A DNA stretch of 64,000 nt, from positions 1 to 64,000 of the forward strand of contig NZ_JAKWBE010000034.1 in NCBI RefSeq assembly GCF_022513565.1, given 5' to 3'. The stretch is from Streptomyces gilvus. GTDB taxonomy: Bacteria; Actinomycetota; Actinomycetes; Streptomycetales; Streptomycetaceae. The position numbers and the translations under genes are program-made. This document shows, one piece after another, positions 22,470 to 31,364 of this stretch (position 1 is its first letter; each line of letters starts with the position of its first letter). The notes under the pieces are model-generated. The model was not told the origin of the DNA. It did not search any database and was given only the letters and a program-made list of their open reading frames with translations.

Positions 22470-24269
22470 GTGACCGGTACCGCGATGGGTGTGGAAGCGG
22501 GCGCGCAGGCAGCGCGCTCAAGGGCTCTCGCCGTGCTGCGCGTCCGCAGCCGTGCGCTGGCCGTGGGCCTGCTCCCCGCGGCCCTCGCCGTGATCCTTCT
22601 GGCGGGCGGTTCCACGGGGCATCTGGTGGGTTCCTTCTGGCACGCGGCCCGCTGGGCCGTGACCCCCGTCGCCGTGGCGGTCCTGCTGGCCGCCGGCGCC
22701 GTCGCGCTGGTCATCGCGCGAGCCCGGCCGGCCGTGACCCCGACGGTTCCGATAGCGGAGGAGTCCGCCCCCGACCTGTACCGGATGGTGCGCGACCTCG
22801 CCGACCGGCTCGACGTCCCGGCACCGTCCGCGATAGCGCTCACCCCGGACTGCGACAGCTGGCTCGAGGACCGCACCCACCCGGCCCACGGCCCGCCACC
22901 GGCCGACGACCGCGCGGACGAGATAGCGGGCGTCCGCGCCTCGCACCACCGCCGTACGCCGGCCGCGCCGGTCCTCGTCATCGGCTCCCCGTTCCTGTGG
23001 TGGATGCGCGTCGGCGAGCTGCGCGCGGTCCTCGCGCCGGTCGTCGCCGGTACGGGTCCCTCGGCCCACCCCGACATAGCCGCGGCCCGCCGTTTCGTCC
23101 GGGGGCTGGACGCCGCCGTGGCCGTCTCCTCGTCGTCCGGGCGCTGTCCGGCGAGCCGTGTGGTGTGCGTGGGGATCGGCGCGGTGGCCCGTCTTCTCCT
23201 GCGTAGCTGTCGGGAGCACGCGGCGCTGATGGAGCGCGGGGTCGCGGCGGCCGCCGCCGAGCGTGCACAGGCTGTGGACTACGGCCTGCGCATCGTCGCC
23301 CAGGAACAGGTCGGTCTGGCCTACGCGGGCTGGGACCGGCTGCTCACCCGGGTGGCGCTGCCGGCCTGGCGGATGGGCCGCTGGCCCTCTCGCCTGGACG
23401 CCGGGGTGGTGGCGGCGCTCACCGAGCTGTCCCGCCGCGACCGTCTGGCCGAGGGCTTCGCCTCCCGGCTGGGCGAGCGCCCCGCCTGCGACCTCCTGGA
23501 GGAGCCCGGCACGGTCGACGAGGCCGCCTCCCTGCTCGCCGCCCGCCTCTTCCACGGCGGCCCCGAGGCCGGCCCCGACTGGTCCCCGGTCGACTGGCAG
23601 GAGTACCCGGACGAGGTCGTGGACCGCAAATGGCGCACGGACGCGGCCCGCCTCCACCGGGTCCTGGACACCCTGGGCATCACCACCGGCCCCGCTCCGA
23701 CACCACCCGAGGGCCCCAACCTGGCCCGCGTCATGGACCACCTGTCGACGCCGCACGGACCCGCGGCCACCACCGACGGCGAGGAGGCCCTGGTTTCCAA
23801 GGGGCCGACGGCAACCGAGGTCGAACGTCACCCAGGTGTGGACGGAATCGAGGCCGAAGGCGACGACGAACCCGAGCCCGACGGCCCCGCCGCCACTCTC
23901 GCCGCCGCCCTGACCACCCTGCTCTCCCGCGAGGAAGCCACCGCCGCCCCCGTCCGCCCGGCCACCCCCGACGCGGTCCCCTGGGACGACGCGACGCTCC
24001 CCCTCTTCCCGCTCCAACCACCCCGCAGCGCCCGCGAGTTGCTCACCGAGCACGTCACCGCGATGGTCTGCTGCGCCGCCATGGACACCGCGGGCGCGAC
24101 CCCCGGCCTGGACTGGCTGGACGGCCCCACCCTCCTCCTCAACGGCGAACGGGCCACCGACCTCACCCCCCGGGTCCTCAGCCTCGTCGAGGACGGCGAC
24201 CCGGCTCCCCTGCGGGCCTGGCTGCGCGAATCCGGCATACGCCCGGAAAAGCCGGTGCGCCTGGGCTGA
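22470..24269 (+). CDS. Large hypothetical membrane protein
   Basis: 599 aa, GTG 22470 with a strong RBS. Two transmembrane helices lie at residues about 33-50 (LLPAALAVILLAGG) and 62-85 (AARWAVTPVAVAVLLAAGAVALVIA). A cytoplasmic region follows with AAPVLVIGSPFLWWMRVGELRAVLAP and SRLDAGVVAALTELSRRD. The arrangement of two helices and a VLAPVVAGTG segment recalls M48 peptidases, but the HExxH zinc motif is absent. Residues about 420-500 form an acidic, low-complexity linker. It is conserved at this place in Streptomyces as I recall, with unknown function. Confidence 0.75.
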   Translation: MTGTAMGVEAGAQAARSRALAVLRVRSRALAVGLLPAALAVILLAGGSTGHLVGSFWHAARWAVTPVAVAVLLAAGAVALVIARARPAVTPTVPIAEESAPDLYRMVRDLADRLDVPAPSAIALTPDCDSWLEDRTHPAHGPPPADDRADEIAGVRASHHRRTPAAPVLVIGSPFLWWMRVGELRAVLAPVVAGTGPSAHPDIAAARRFVRGLDAAVAVSSSSGRCPASRVVCVGIGAVARLLLRSCREHAALMERGVAAAAAERAQAVDYGLRIVAQEQVGLAYAGWDRLLTRVALPAWRMGRWPSRLDAGVVAALTELSRRDRLAEGFASRLGERPACDLLEEPGTVDEAASLLAARLFHGGPEAGPDWSPVDWQEYPDEVVDRKWRTDAARLHRVLDTLGITTGPAPTPPEGPNLARVMDHLSTPHGPAATTDGEEALVSKGPTATEVERHPGVDGIEAEGDDEPEPDGPAATLAAALTTLLSREEATAAPVRPATPDAVPWDDATLPLFPLQPPRSARELLTEHVTAMVCCAAMDTAGATPGLDWLDGPTLLLNGERATDLTPRVLSLVEDGDPAPLRAWLRESGIRPEKPVRLG

Positions 24270-24476
24270 CCGCCCGACCGCATCACCTCCGTAACCCTCC
24301 GCCACGCTCCCCCAGCCCTTCGGAACCCCGCATTCCTCTTCTGGCCAATTCGCAACGACTAGTGACCACCTGCGTGCGTAATGTGATGTGCTTGGACCGA
24401 TCGGGCACATGGCAAGGGCATACGGCACAGGACAGGCGAGCAAGCGACCACGGGGGCACGAGGGAGGGGAGCGACC

Positions 24477-25979
24477 ATGGGGCCGGAGCAGATCCGCCGC
24501 TGGGAATCCGGAGCGCTGGCGCACGCCGTGACCGATCCCTTCGGCCAGGGCCCGGTCCCCTGGCTGCGCGGCACGGAGACCTACTTCGACGACACCGGCC
24601 AGGTCGTCCCCTGGTACGTGGACCAGGCCCCCCAGCCCTCCCCCCGGACGTCCGCCGGCGGCACCCGCGTCCCCGCGCCCCGCTCCGGAGGCGGCCCCCG
24701 CTCGGCCGACGACGTCCGCCGGCAGATCAAGGGCTTCATCTCCACCGGCGCGGTGTCCCCCGGCGACGCCGTCGACTTCCATGTCACGGTCGACCCGCCG
24801 CAGGAGTTCGCCGTGGACGTCTACCGCATCGGCCACTACGGCGGAGACGGCGCCGCGAAGATCACCACCAGCCCCCGCCTCTCGGGCATCGTCCAGCCCC
24901 CGCCGCTGACCGCGGACCGCACGGTCTCCTGCCACCACTGGTGGCTGTCCTGGCGGCTGCAGATCCCGAGCTACTGGAGCATCGGGGCGTACGTCGCCGT
25001 CCTGACCACGGCCGACGGCTACCGCTCGCACATCCCCTTCACGGTCCGCGACAACCACCCCGCCGACCTGCTCCTGCTGCTGCCCGACGTGACCTGGCAG
25101 GCGTACAACCTCTACCCGGAGGACGGCCGCACCGGCGCCAGCCTCTACCACGCCTGGGACGAACAGGGCCGGCTGCTCGGCGAGTCGGACGCGGCGACGA
25201 CGGTCTCCTTCGACCGTCCGTACGCCGGCGCCGGCCTGCCCCTGCACGTCGGCCACGCCTACGACTTCATCCGCTACGCCGAGCGCTACGGCTACGACCT
25301 CGCCTACGCCGACGCCCGGGATCTGCACGCCGGCCGCGTGGACCCCACCCGCTACCGCGGACTGGTCTTCCCCGGCCACGACGAGTACTGGTCGACCGGC
25401 ATGCGCCGTACCGTCGAGCTGGCCCGCGAGAACGGCACCTCCCTCGTCTTCCTCTCCGCCAACACCATGTACTGGCAGGCGGAGTTGGGCCCCTCCCCGT
25501 CCGGTGTCCCCGACCGCCTGCTCACCTGCCGAAAACGCAAGGGCCCCGGCCGGCCCGTGCTGTGGCGTGAAGTAGACCGCCCCGAACAGCAGGTGGTCGG
25601 CATCCAGTACGCGGGCCGGGTCCCCGAGCCGCATCCGCTGATCGTCCGCAACGCCGACCACTGGCTGTGGGAGGCCACGGGTACGCACGAGGGCGAGGAG
25701 ATCGAGGGCCTCGTCGCGGGCGAGGCCGACCGCTACTTCCCGCGCACCCCGCTGCCCGAGCACGAGGAGCGCATCCTGCTCGCGCACTCCCCCTACACCG
25801 ACGCCGAGGGCGTCCCGCGCCACCAGGAGACGTCCCTCTACCGCGCCCCCTCCGGCGCCCTCGTCTTCGCCTCCGGGACGTTCGCCTGGTCCCCGTCCCT
25901 GGACCGTCCGGGCCACGTCGACGAACGCGTCCAGCGCGCCACCGCCAACCTCCTGGACCGCATCTGCAAACGTGACTGA
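24477..25979 (+). CDS. N,N-dimethylformamidase large-subunit-like protein
   Basis: 500 aa, ATG 24477 after GGGAGGGGAGCGACC. The body resembles the C-terminal domain of N,N-dimethylformamidase beta subunit: AVDVYRIGHYGG, LLLLLPDVTWQAYNLY, then GLVFPGHDEYWSTGMRRTVE and VFLSANTMYWQAE. Known members hydrolyse amides in one carbon/nitrogen pathway, but most bacterial homologues are uncharacterised and the small subunit gene is absent, so I do not assign that reaction. No signal peptide is evident. It lies between the membrane protein gene and purC, all in one direction, but with a gap of about 200 bp on the left. Confidence 0.75.
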   Translation: MGPEQIRRWESGALAHAVTDPFGQGPVPWLRGTETYFDDTGQVVPWYVDQAPQPSPRTSAGGTRVPAPRSGGGPRSADDVRRQIKGFISTGAVSPGDAVDFHVTVDPPQEFAVDVYRIGHYGGDGAAKITTSPRLSGIVQPPPLTADRTVSCHHWWLSWRLQIPSYWSIGAYVAVLTTADGYRSHIPFTVRDNHPADLLLLLPDVTWQAYNLYPEDGRTGASLYHAWDEQGRLLGESDAATTVSFDRPYAGAGLPLHVGHAYDFIRYAERYGYDLAYADARDLHAGRVDPTRYRGLVFPGHDEYWSTGMRRTVELARENGTSLVFLSANTMYWQAELGPSPSGVPDRLLTCRKRKGPGRPVLWREVDRPEQQVVGIQYAGRVPEPHPLIVRNADHWLWEATGTHEGEEIEGLVAGEADRYFPRTPLPEHEERILLAHSPYTDAEGVPRHQETSLYRAPSGALVFASGTFAWSPSLDRPGHVDERVQRATANLLDRICKRD

Positions 25980-26087
25980 GCTCACGTAAGCCCACGTCAC
26001 CGCCCCACTCGAGCCCACCCCACTCCAACGGCGAGACCCGGCATACGGGAGAATTGAGCCACTTGGACAGAACCACGGGGAGGAACC

Positions 26088-26987
26088 GTGTCCGGATTCG
26101 TAGAAAAGCCCGAGCCGCTGCAGGTTCCGGGCCTGGTGCACTTGCACACCGGCAAGGTGCGCGAGCTGTACCAGAACGAGGCGGGCGACCTCGTGATGGT
26201 CGCCAGCGACCGCATCTCCGCCTTCGACTGGGTGCTGCCGACCGACATCCCCGACAAGGGCCGGGTCCTCACCCAGCTGTCCCTGTGGTGGTTCGACCAG
26301 ATCGCCGATCTGATCCCCAACCACGTCCTGAGCACCGAACTCCCCGCCGGCGCCCCCGCCGAATGGGCCGGCCGCACCCTGGTGTGCAAGCCGCTGCAGA
26401 TGATCCCGGTGGAGGCGGTCGCCCGCGGCTATCTCACGGGTTCCGGCCTGCTGGAGTACGACGAGTCCCGCACCGTCTGCGGTCTCGCCCTCCCCGAGGG
26501 CCTGGTCGACGGCAGCGAACTCCCCGCCCCGATCTTCACCCCGGCCACCAAGGCCGCCGTCGGAGAGCACGACGAGAACGTCTCCTACGAGGAGGTCGCC
26601 CGCCAGGTCGGCGCCGACACCGCCGCCCGGCTGCGCCAGGCGACCCTCGCCGTCTACGCCCGTGGCCGGGACATCGCCCGGGAGCGCGGGATCATCCTCG
26701 CGGACACCAAGTTCGAGTTCGGCTTCGACGGGGACACCCTCGTCATCGCGGACGAGGTCCTCACCCCGGACTCCTCCCGTTTCTGGCCGGCCGAGGAGTG
26801 GGAGCCCGGGCACCCGCAGCCCTCGTACGACAAGCAGTTCGTGCGCGACTGGCTGACCTCGCCAGCCTCCGGCTGGGACCGCAGGAGCGAGCAGCCCCCG
26901 CCGCCGCTGCCGCAGGAGGTCGTGGAGCGGACCCGCGCCAAGTACCTGGAGGCGTACGAGCGTCTGACGGGCACCAGCTGGAGCTGA
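26088..26987 (+). CDS. purC: Phosphoribosylaminoimidazole-succinocarboxamide synthase
   Basis: 299 aa; condenses CAIR with aspartate to SAICAR. Signatures HTGKVRELYQ, VASDRISAFDWVLP, EAVARGYLTGSG and DTKFEFGFD are all in place. GTG 26088 follows GGGGAGGAACC. It is about 100 bp downstream of the dimethylformamidase-like gene and ends before a convergent tRNA-Gly gene with its own terminator. Confidence 0.97.
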   Translation: MSGFVEKPEPLQVPGLVHLHTGKVRELYQNEAGDLVMVASDRISAFDWVLPTDIPDKGRVLTQLSLWWFDQIADLIPNHVLSTELPAGAPAEWAGRTLVCKPLQMIPVEAVARGYLTGSGLLEYDESRTVCGLALPEGLVDGSELPAPIFTPATKAAVGEHDENVSYEEVARQVGADTAARLRQATLAVYARGRDIARERGIILADTKFEFGFDGDTLVIADEVLTPDSSRFWPAEEWEPGHPQPSYDKQFVRDWLTSPASGWDRRSEQPPPPLPQEVVERTRAKYLEAYERLTGTSWS

Positions 26988-27044
26988 CGCACGGGACGGC
27001 CCCGGCGGGCGACCGGGGCCGTACCCCCGCGGGCGCACGACAAA

Positions 27045-27067
27045 GGCCCCGGTCGATGACCGGGGCC
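27045..27067 (-). terminator. Terminator downstream of tRNA-Gly(GCC), copy 1
   Basis: GGCCCCGGTC pairs with GACCGGGGCC around GAT. The same hairpin follows copy 2 at 30984-31006. Confidence 0.8.
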
Positions 27068-27076
27068 CTGATCCAG

Positions 27077-27149
27077 AGCGGACGACGAGGCTCGAACTCG
27101 CGACCTCAACCTTGGCAAGGTTGCGCTCTACCAACTGAGCTACGTCCGC
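27077..27149 (-). tRNA. tRNA-Gly(GCC), copy 1
   Basis: 73 nt, acceptor GCGGACG, anticodon loop TTGCCAA within AACCT/AGGTT, T loop GTTCGAG. CCA not encoded. Identical to the tRNA at 31017-31089. It starts 23 bp after the response-regulator stop, with no obvious room for a separate promoter outside the coding region. Confidence 0.95.
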
Positions 27150-27172
27150 GTTGCGCCGTGGCGCGAGAGCAA

Positions 27173-27787
27173 CTATACCCAACCCCGCTCCCGCGCGAGA
27201 CGCACGGCCGAGTGCCGGTTCTCCGCCCCGAGCTTCGAGACGGCCGAGGACAGGTAGTTCCGTACGGTCCCCTGCGACAGCGCGGCCCGCTCGGCGATCT
27301 CCGCGACGGGCGCCCCGTCGGCCGCGAGTTCCAGCACCTCCGCCTCCCGGACGGTCAGCGGGGAGTCCCCGGCGGCGATGGCGTCGGCGGCCAACTCCGG
27401 GTCGACGTAACGGTTCCCGGCGTGCACGGTCCGGATGATCTCCGCGAGCCGCTGGGCGCTGACCGTCTTCGGCACGAACCCGCGCACTCCTGCGGCGAGC
27501 GCCCGCTTCAGATGCCCGGGCCGCCCGTGACTGGTGACGATCAGCACCTGGCAGCCGGGCAGTTCCGCCCGCAGCGATGTGGCGACCTTCACACCGTCCG
27601 CGCCGGGCATCTGGAGATCGAGTACGGCCACGTCCGGTTGGTGCGCCCGGGCCATGGCCAGCGCCTCGGGACCGCTCGCGGCCTCGGCGACCACGACGAG
27701 GTCGTCCTCCAGGGAGAGCAGCGCGGCGAGCGCGCCCCGGATCAGATGCTCGTCGTCGGCGAGGAGCAGTCGTACGACGCCCGTCAT
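27173..27787 (-). CDS. NarL/FixJ-family response regulator (DesR-like)
   Basis: 204 aa. Receiver domain residues 1-120 with the acidic pocket LLLADDEH, phosphoacceptor Asp in VAVLDLQMPG and Lys in GFVPKTV. A LuxR-type helix-turn-helix follows (LTVREAEVLELAADGAPVAE, then ALSQGTVRNYLSSAVSKLGA). Its ATG overlaps the kinase stop (ATGA). It is the last gene of a four-gene operon and probably controls the exporter genes upstream through the TGTCA boxes at 30906-30932. Confidence 0.93.
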   Translation of the reverse strand: MTGVVRLLLADDEHLIRGALAALLSLEDDLVVVAEAASGPEALAMARAHQPDVAVLDLQMPGADGVKVATSLRAELPGCQVLIVTSHGRPGHLKRALAAGVRGFVPKTVSAQRLAEIIRTVHAGNRYVDPELAADAIAAGDSPLTVREAEVLELAADGAPVAEIAERAALSQGTVRNYLSSAVSKLGAENRHSAVRLARERGWV

Positions 27788-29076
27788 GCGGTGACCTCGC
27801 TCACGCTCTCACGCACACGCAACGGCACCTCGGCCACCACCCGGAACCGGCCGCCGCCGACCGGCCCCGCTTCCAGCGTCCCGCCCACCGCGGACAACCG
27901 CTCGTACAGCCCGGCGAGTCCGGACCCCCGTCCGGACCCCCGGCCCGGCGCGGGGGCGGGCGCGAGGTCGGGGGCGGGGGCGGGGGCGGACGCCCCGTCG
28001 TTCTGCACGGTCAGCACCACACGATCCCGTTCAACGTCCAGTGATATGTCACATAGCGCAGCGTCCCCGTGCCGCAGCACATTCGTCGTGGCCTCCCGCA
28101 CCACCCACCCCAACACCCCCTGCACCCGCGCATCCAGCCCCGCCACATCCGTCCCCCGCACCGCGCACTCGATCCCGGCGGCGCTCAACACCCCCTGCGC
28201 TCCGGCCAGTTCGACGCCGAGGTCGGCCTCCCGGTACCCCCGTACGACGTCCCGTACCTCCCGCTGCGACTCCCGCGCGATCCGCTGCACCTCGATCATC
28301 TGCTCCACCGCCTCGGGCCGCCCCCGCCGGGCCAACTGCACGGCGAGCTCGCTCTTCAGGGCGATCACGGCCAGGTTCCGCCCCATCACGTCGTGCAGGT
28401 CCCGGCCGAAGCGCAGCCGTTCCTCCGCCACCGCGAGCCGGGCCTGGACCTCGCGGTTGCGTTCCGCCTCCCACAGGACCGACAGCGTCCAGGCGCCGCA
28501 GCGGCAGGCGACCAGCGAGAAGAGCGCCCCGAAAACGGTGACGACGCCGACCATGAGGATCGGGGCGGGCTCCGGATCGGTCCAGGCGAACGCGGCCATG
28601 AGGACCACGGCGAGCACGGCCGACCGGCGCAGGAAGGTCCGCATCGGCAGGGCCAGCGCGTACAGCAGCCCGAACGGCAGCAGCGCGGCGCCGACGGCGA
28701 GCCGGATCGCCACCGCCTCGGTGCCGCCCAGCGCGGCCAGCACCAGCGGCAGGACCAGCGCGACGGTGAGGAGGACGGCGGCGGGGCGCAGGGCGTGCGG
28801 CGGGAGGGCGGCACGGCCCAGGTAGTGGTCGAGCACGGTCCGGGTGAGCCGGTTGGCCTCCGCGCACTGCAGGGCGCTCACGAGCAGCAGCAGCCCCCCG
28901 ACGGCCAGCGGCACCGGCCGGTGCGCGACCCCGCCCACCAGCGGCAGCGCCAGCCAGGAGAGGGAGAAGAGCCAGGTGCTCACGTACCAGCTGAGCACGC
29001 TCTGCAGTTCGACCCGCTCGGCCTTGCTGCGATCCCGCCAGTGCCGCCGCTGCCAGCCCCTGATCCGCCCGAACAC
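27784..29076 (-). CDS. Sensor histidine kinase (HisKA_3, DesK-like)
   Basis: 430 aa, GTG 29076 with GGGGGGAG just upstream. The N-terminal half has about six transmembrane helices in residues 30-180 without an extracellular sensor domain, the layout of intramembrane-sensing kinases. The HisKA_3 box is RDLHDVMGRNLAVIALKSEL with the phosphorylated His; the HATPase N box is VVREATTNVLRHG. A Pro/Ala/Gly-rich insertion of about 25 residues separates the N box from the G box (GSGLAGLYERL). Paired with the overlapping response regulator. Confidence 0.92.
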   Translation of the reverse strand: MFGRIRGWQRRHWRDRSKAERVELQSVLSWYVSTWLFSLSWLALPLVGGVAHRPVPLAVGGLLLLVSALQCAEANRLTRTVLDHYLGRAALPPHALRPAAVLLTVALVLPLVLAALGGTEAVAIRLAVGAALLPFGLLYALALPMRTFLRRSAVLAVVLMAAFAWTDPEPAPILMVGVVTVFGALFSLVACRCGAWTLSVLWEAERNREVQARLAVAEERLRFGRDLHDVMGRNLAVIALKSELAVQLARRGRPEAVEQMIEVQRIARESQREVRDVVRGYREADLGVELAGAQGVLSAAGIECAVRGTDVAGLDARVQGVLGWVVREATTNVLRHGDAALCDISLDVERDRVVLTVQNDGASAPAPAPDLAPAPAPGRGSGRGSGLAGLYERLSAVGGTLEAGPVGGGRFRVVAEVPLRVRESVSEVTA

Positions 29077-29093
29077 GGCTCCCCCCGTTCCCC

Positions 29094-29933
29094 TCAGCGC
29101 CGGGGTTCCCAGCGGAACCACCGCCGTACAGCAAACACCGCCGGCACGCTCCAGGCCAGGGCGGTCGCCACCGCGCCCAGGGCCTCGTAGGCGCTCAACC
29201 GCCCGGTCCAGCCGCCCTGGACGAGCCGGATCGCGGGGGACAGGGGCAGGAGTTCGCACACCCTCGCGAGCCGGTCGGGCAGGATCTGGGCCGGGACCGC
29301 GATGCCCGAGCCCATCATGGACACGAGCACCAGCGGCAGCGCGGTGACCTGCGCGCTCTCCACGGTCCGGGTGACGGAGGCGGTCAGGGCCGCGAACGCG
29401 GCGCTCAGCACCAGACCCGCCAGGATCCCGAGGACGGTCAGGTACGGCGCCCTGGGCGCCCCGGGGTGCAGCAGCACCGCGCAGCCGACGGCGAGGACGA
29501 CGGCCTGCGCGAGGCCGACGCAGACGGCGGGCAGCGCGGTGCCGGCCAGGATCTCGGCGTCGTCGAGCTCGCCGGTGCGCAGGCGTTTGAGGACCAGTTC
29601 CTCGCGGCGGGCGACGTACGCGCCGACCAGGGACGTGTACACGGCGAACAGGAAGGAGAACCCGATCGCGGCCGTCAGCGTCACCGTGCCGATGTTCAGC
29701 CCCTCGGCCTTCAGGTCCACCTGGTCGACCGCGGGCCGCACGGTGAACGGCAACGCGAGCGGCACGAGCAACGCCGTGACCACCGCGCCACGGTTGCGCC
29801 CGAGCAGGGTGAGTTCGGCCCGGGCCAGGGCCCGCATCCGCCGCCCTGAACCCGCAGCCCCCGTCCGACCGGCCCGCGCCCCTGCACCGACCGTCCGCTC
29901 CCGCAGTGCCTCCATGCCGCCGAGCCCCTTCAC
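29094..29933 (-). CDS. ABC-2 type exporter permease
   Basis: 279 aa with six transmembrane helices typical of drug/antibiotic ABC-2 permeases (for example VVTALLVPLALPFTV and ALPLVLVSMMGSGIAVPA). GTG 29933 overlaps the ATPase stop (GTGA); ATG 29915 is an alternative. It forms an exporter with the ATPase and is co-transcribed with the two-component genes, an arrangement typical of self-resistance or membrane-stress modules. Confidence 0.9.
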   Translation of the reverse strand: MKGLGGMEALRERTVGAGARAGRTGAAGSGRRMRALARAELTLLGRNRGAVVTALLVPLALPFTVRPAVDQVDLKAEGLNIGTVTLTAAIGFSFLFAVYTSLVGAYVARREELVLKRLRTGELDDAEILAGTALPAVCVGLAQAVVLAVGCAVLLHPGAPRAPYLTVLGILAGLVLSAAFAALTASVTRTVESAQVTALPLVLVSMMGSGIAVPAQILPDRLARVCELLPLSPAIRLVQGGWTGRLSAYEALGAVATALAWSVPAVFAVRRWFRWEPRR

Positions 29934-30862
29934 GCCGCCACCCCCTGCTCCCGAGCGATCCCCAGGAACGCCTCCTCCAGCGACGCCGAGCGCACGTCCA
30001 GGTCGCGGAGTTCCACTCGTGCGCCCTCGGCCCAGGTCAGCAGTCCGGTGGCCGCGCGCTGCAGTTCCCGGGTGCGTAGCCGTACGACGTCCCCGTCCGT
30101 CTCGTGGCCGCACACCCCCAGTCCGGCGAGGGGTGGCAGGTCGCCGAGGAACCAGCCGTCGGGGAGGCGGAAGGAGATCCGGGCGGGCTGCCGGGCGCTC
30201 ACCTCGGCCGGTGTCCCCGTCGCCGCGATGCGCCCCTCGCGCAGGATCGCCAGCCGGTCGGCGAGCCCCTCGGCCTCCTCCAGGTAGTGCGTGGTGAGCA
30301 GCACCGTCGTCCCCGCCTCCCGCAGGGCGCGCACCAGCTCCCAGGTGTCCCGGCGCCCTTCGGCGTCCAGTCCGGTCGTCGGCTCGTCCAGGAACAGCAC
30401 CTCGGGCCGCCCGAGCAGCGCGAGCGCGAGGTCCAGGCGCCGCCGTTCACCTCCGGACAACTGCTTCACCCGTACGTCCGCCCGCCGCCGCAGCCCGACC
30501 AGCTCCAGCGCCTCCTGTTCGGGCCGCGCGTCGCTCACGCACCCGGCCCACATCCGCGCGGTCTCCGCGACGGTCAGCTCGGAGGAGAAGCCGCCCTCCT
30601 GCAACATCACCCCCGTGCGTGGCCGTACGGCGGCCCGCTCCCCGTGGGGATCGTGCCCGAGCACCCGCACCCGGCCACCGGCCGGCCGGGCGAGCCCTTC
30701 CAGCAGCTCGACCGTGGACGTCTTGCCCGCGCCGTTGGTGCCGAGCAGCGCGAAGATCTCGCCGCGGTCCACGGAAAAGGTGATTCCGCGCACCGCCTCG
30801 AACCCGCCCCCGTACACACGCCGCAGGTCAGTGACCTCAATCACGTGTTCCTTCGTGTCCAT
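29930..30862 (-). CDS. ABC transporter ATP-binding protein
   Basis: 310 aa, DrrA-like. Walker A LLGTNGAGKTS, signature LSGGERRRLDLA, Walker B VLFLDEPTTGLDAEGR and H-loop TTHYLEEAE are all intact. A C-terminal extension after residue about 225 is typical of the ABC-2 drug exporter subfamily. It is the first gene of the operon; TGTCA/TGACA repeats lie 44-70 bp upstream of ATG 30862. Confidence 0.95.
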   Translation of the reverse strand: MDTKEHVIEVTDLRRVYGGGFEAVRGITFSVDRGEIFALLGTNGAGKTSTVELLEGLARPAGGRVRVLGHDPHGERAAVRPRTGVMLQEGGFSSELTVAETARMWAGCVSDARPEQEALELVGLRRRADVRVKQLSGGERRRLDLALALLGRPEVLFLDEPTTGLDAEGRRDTWELVRALREAGTTVLLTTHYLEEAEGLADRLAILREGRIAATGTPAEVSARQPARISFRLPDGWFLGDLPPLAGLGVCGHETDGDVVRLRTRELQRAATGLLTWAEGARVELRDLDVRSASLEEAFLGIAREQGVAA

Positions 30863-30905
30863 GGCACCAGCGTCCCCGCGCCCATGAGCGCGGAGCAGTG
30901 CGCGC

Positions 30906-30932
30906 TGTCATCACTCGGCATGACAAATGTCA
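30906..30932. promoter_or_regulatory. TGTCA/TGACA inverted repeats upstream of the ABC/two-component operon
   Basis: TGTCA (30906-30910), TGACA (30921-30925) and TGTCA (30928-30932) give two nested dyads, including TGACAAATGTCA. Another TGACA lies at 30950. These are probable binding sites of the operon's response regulator. Confidence 0.6.
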
Positions 30933-30983
30933 GAGGCGGAGATCGCGCATGACAGCCGCGGAGGACAGGGCGCGTACGACAAA

Positions 30984-31006
30984 GGCCCCGGTCGATGACC
31001 GGGGCC
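30984..31006 (-). terminator. Terminator downstream of tRNA-Gly(GCC), copy 2
   Basis: Same GGCCCCGGTC/GACCGGGGCC hairpin as at 27045-27067. Confidence 0.8.
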
Positions 31007-31016
31007 TTCATTCAAG

Positions 31017-31089
31017 AGCGGACGACGAGGCTCGAACTCGCGACCTCAACCTTGGCAAGGTTGCGCTCTACCAACTGAGCTACGTCCGC
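31017..31089 (-). tRNA. tRNA-Gly(GCC), copy 2
   Basis: Identical over 73 nt to 27077-27149. It follows tRNA-Gly(TCC) on the same strand and probably shares its transcript. Confidence 0.95.
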
Positions 31090-31169
31090 ATTGCCTCCGA
31101 CCGGCTCCCACCGATCGGCGCGAGCACCAGCCTACCTGATCCACAAGAGTGGTCAGACCGGCGGTGCAG

Positions 31170-31241
31170 AGCGGGTGACAGGAATTGCACACTGCGCCTT
31201 CCCCCTGGAAGGGGGATGTTCTGCTACTGAACTACACCCGC
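31170..31241 (-). tRNA. tRNA-Gly(TCC)
   Basis: 72 nt, acceptor GCGGGTG, anticodon loop CTTCCAG in a TCCCC/GGGGA stem, T loop GTGCAATTC region. CCA not encoded. Confidence 0.9.
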
Positions 31242-31364
31242 ATGTGCTTTGGAGCCGGGCCTTTCGGCCTTGCCCCTCGGCGTGCTCCAGACTCTAGCTG
31301 ACCAGGAGGGGTGCAGCGCAAGTCGGTTCCGCCGAGGGGCGGCTGACCGGTCGTCGGCCGGCGG

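Noticed and set aside
22518-27182. 1554-aa open frame on the minus strand
   Set aside because: It lies antisense to four well-supported genes (22470 gene, dimethylformamidase-like gene, purC and others). It is a product of high GC with few stop codons, and its composition (Val/Gly/Asp/Arg blocks) is typical of shadow frames.
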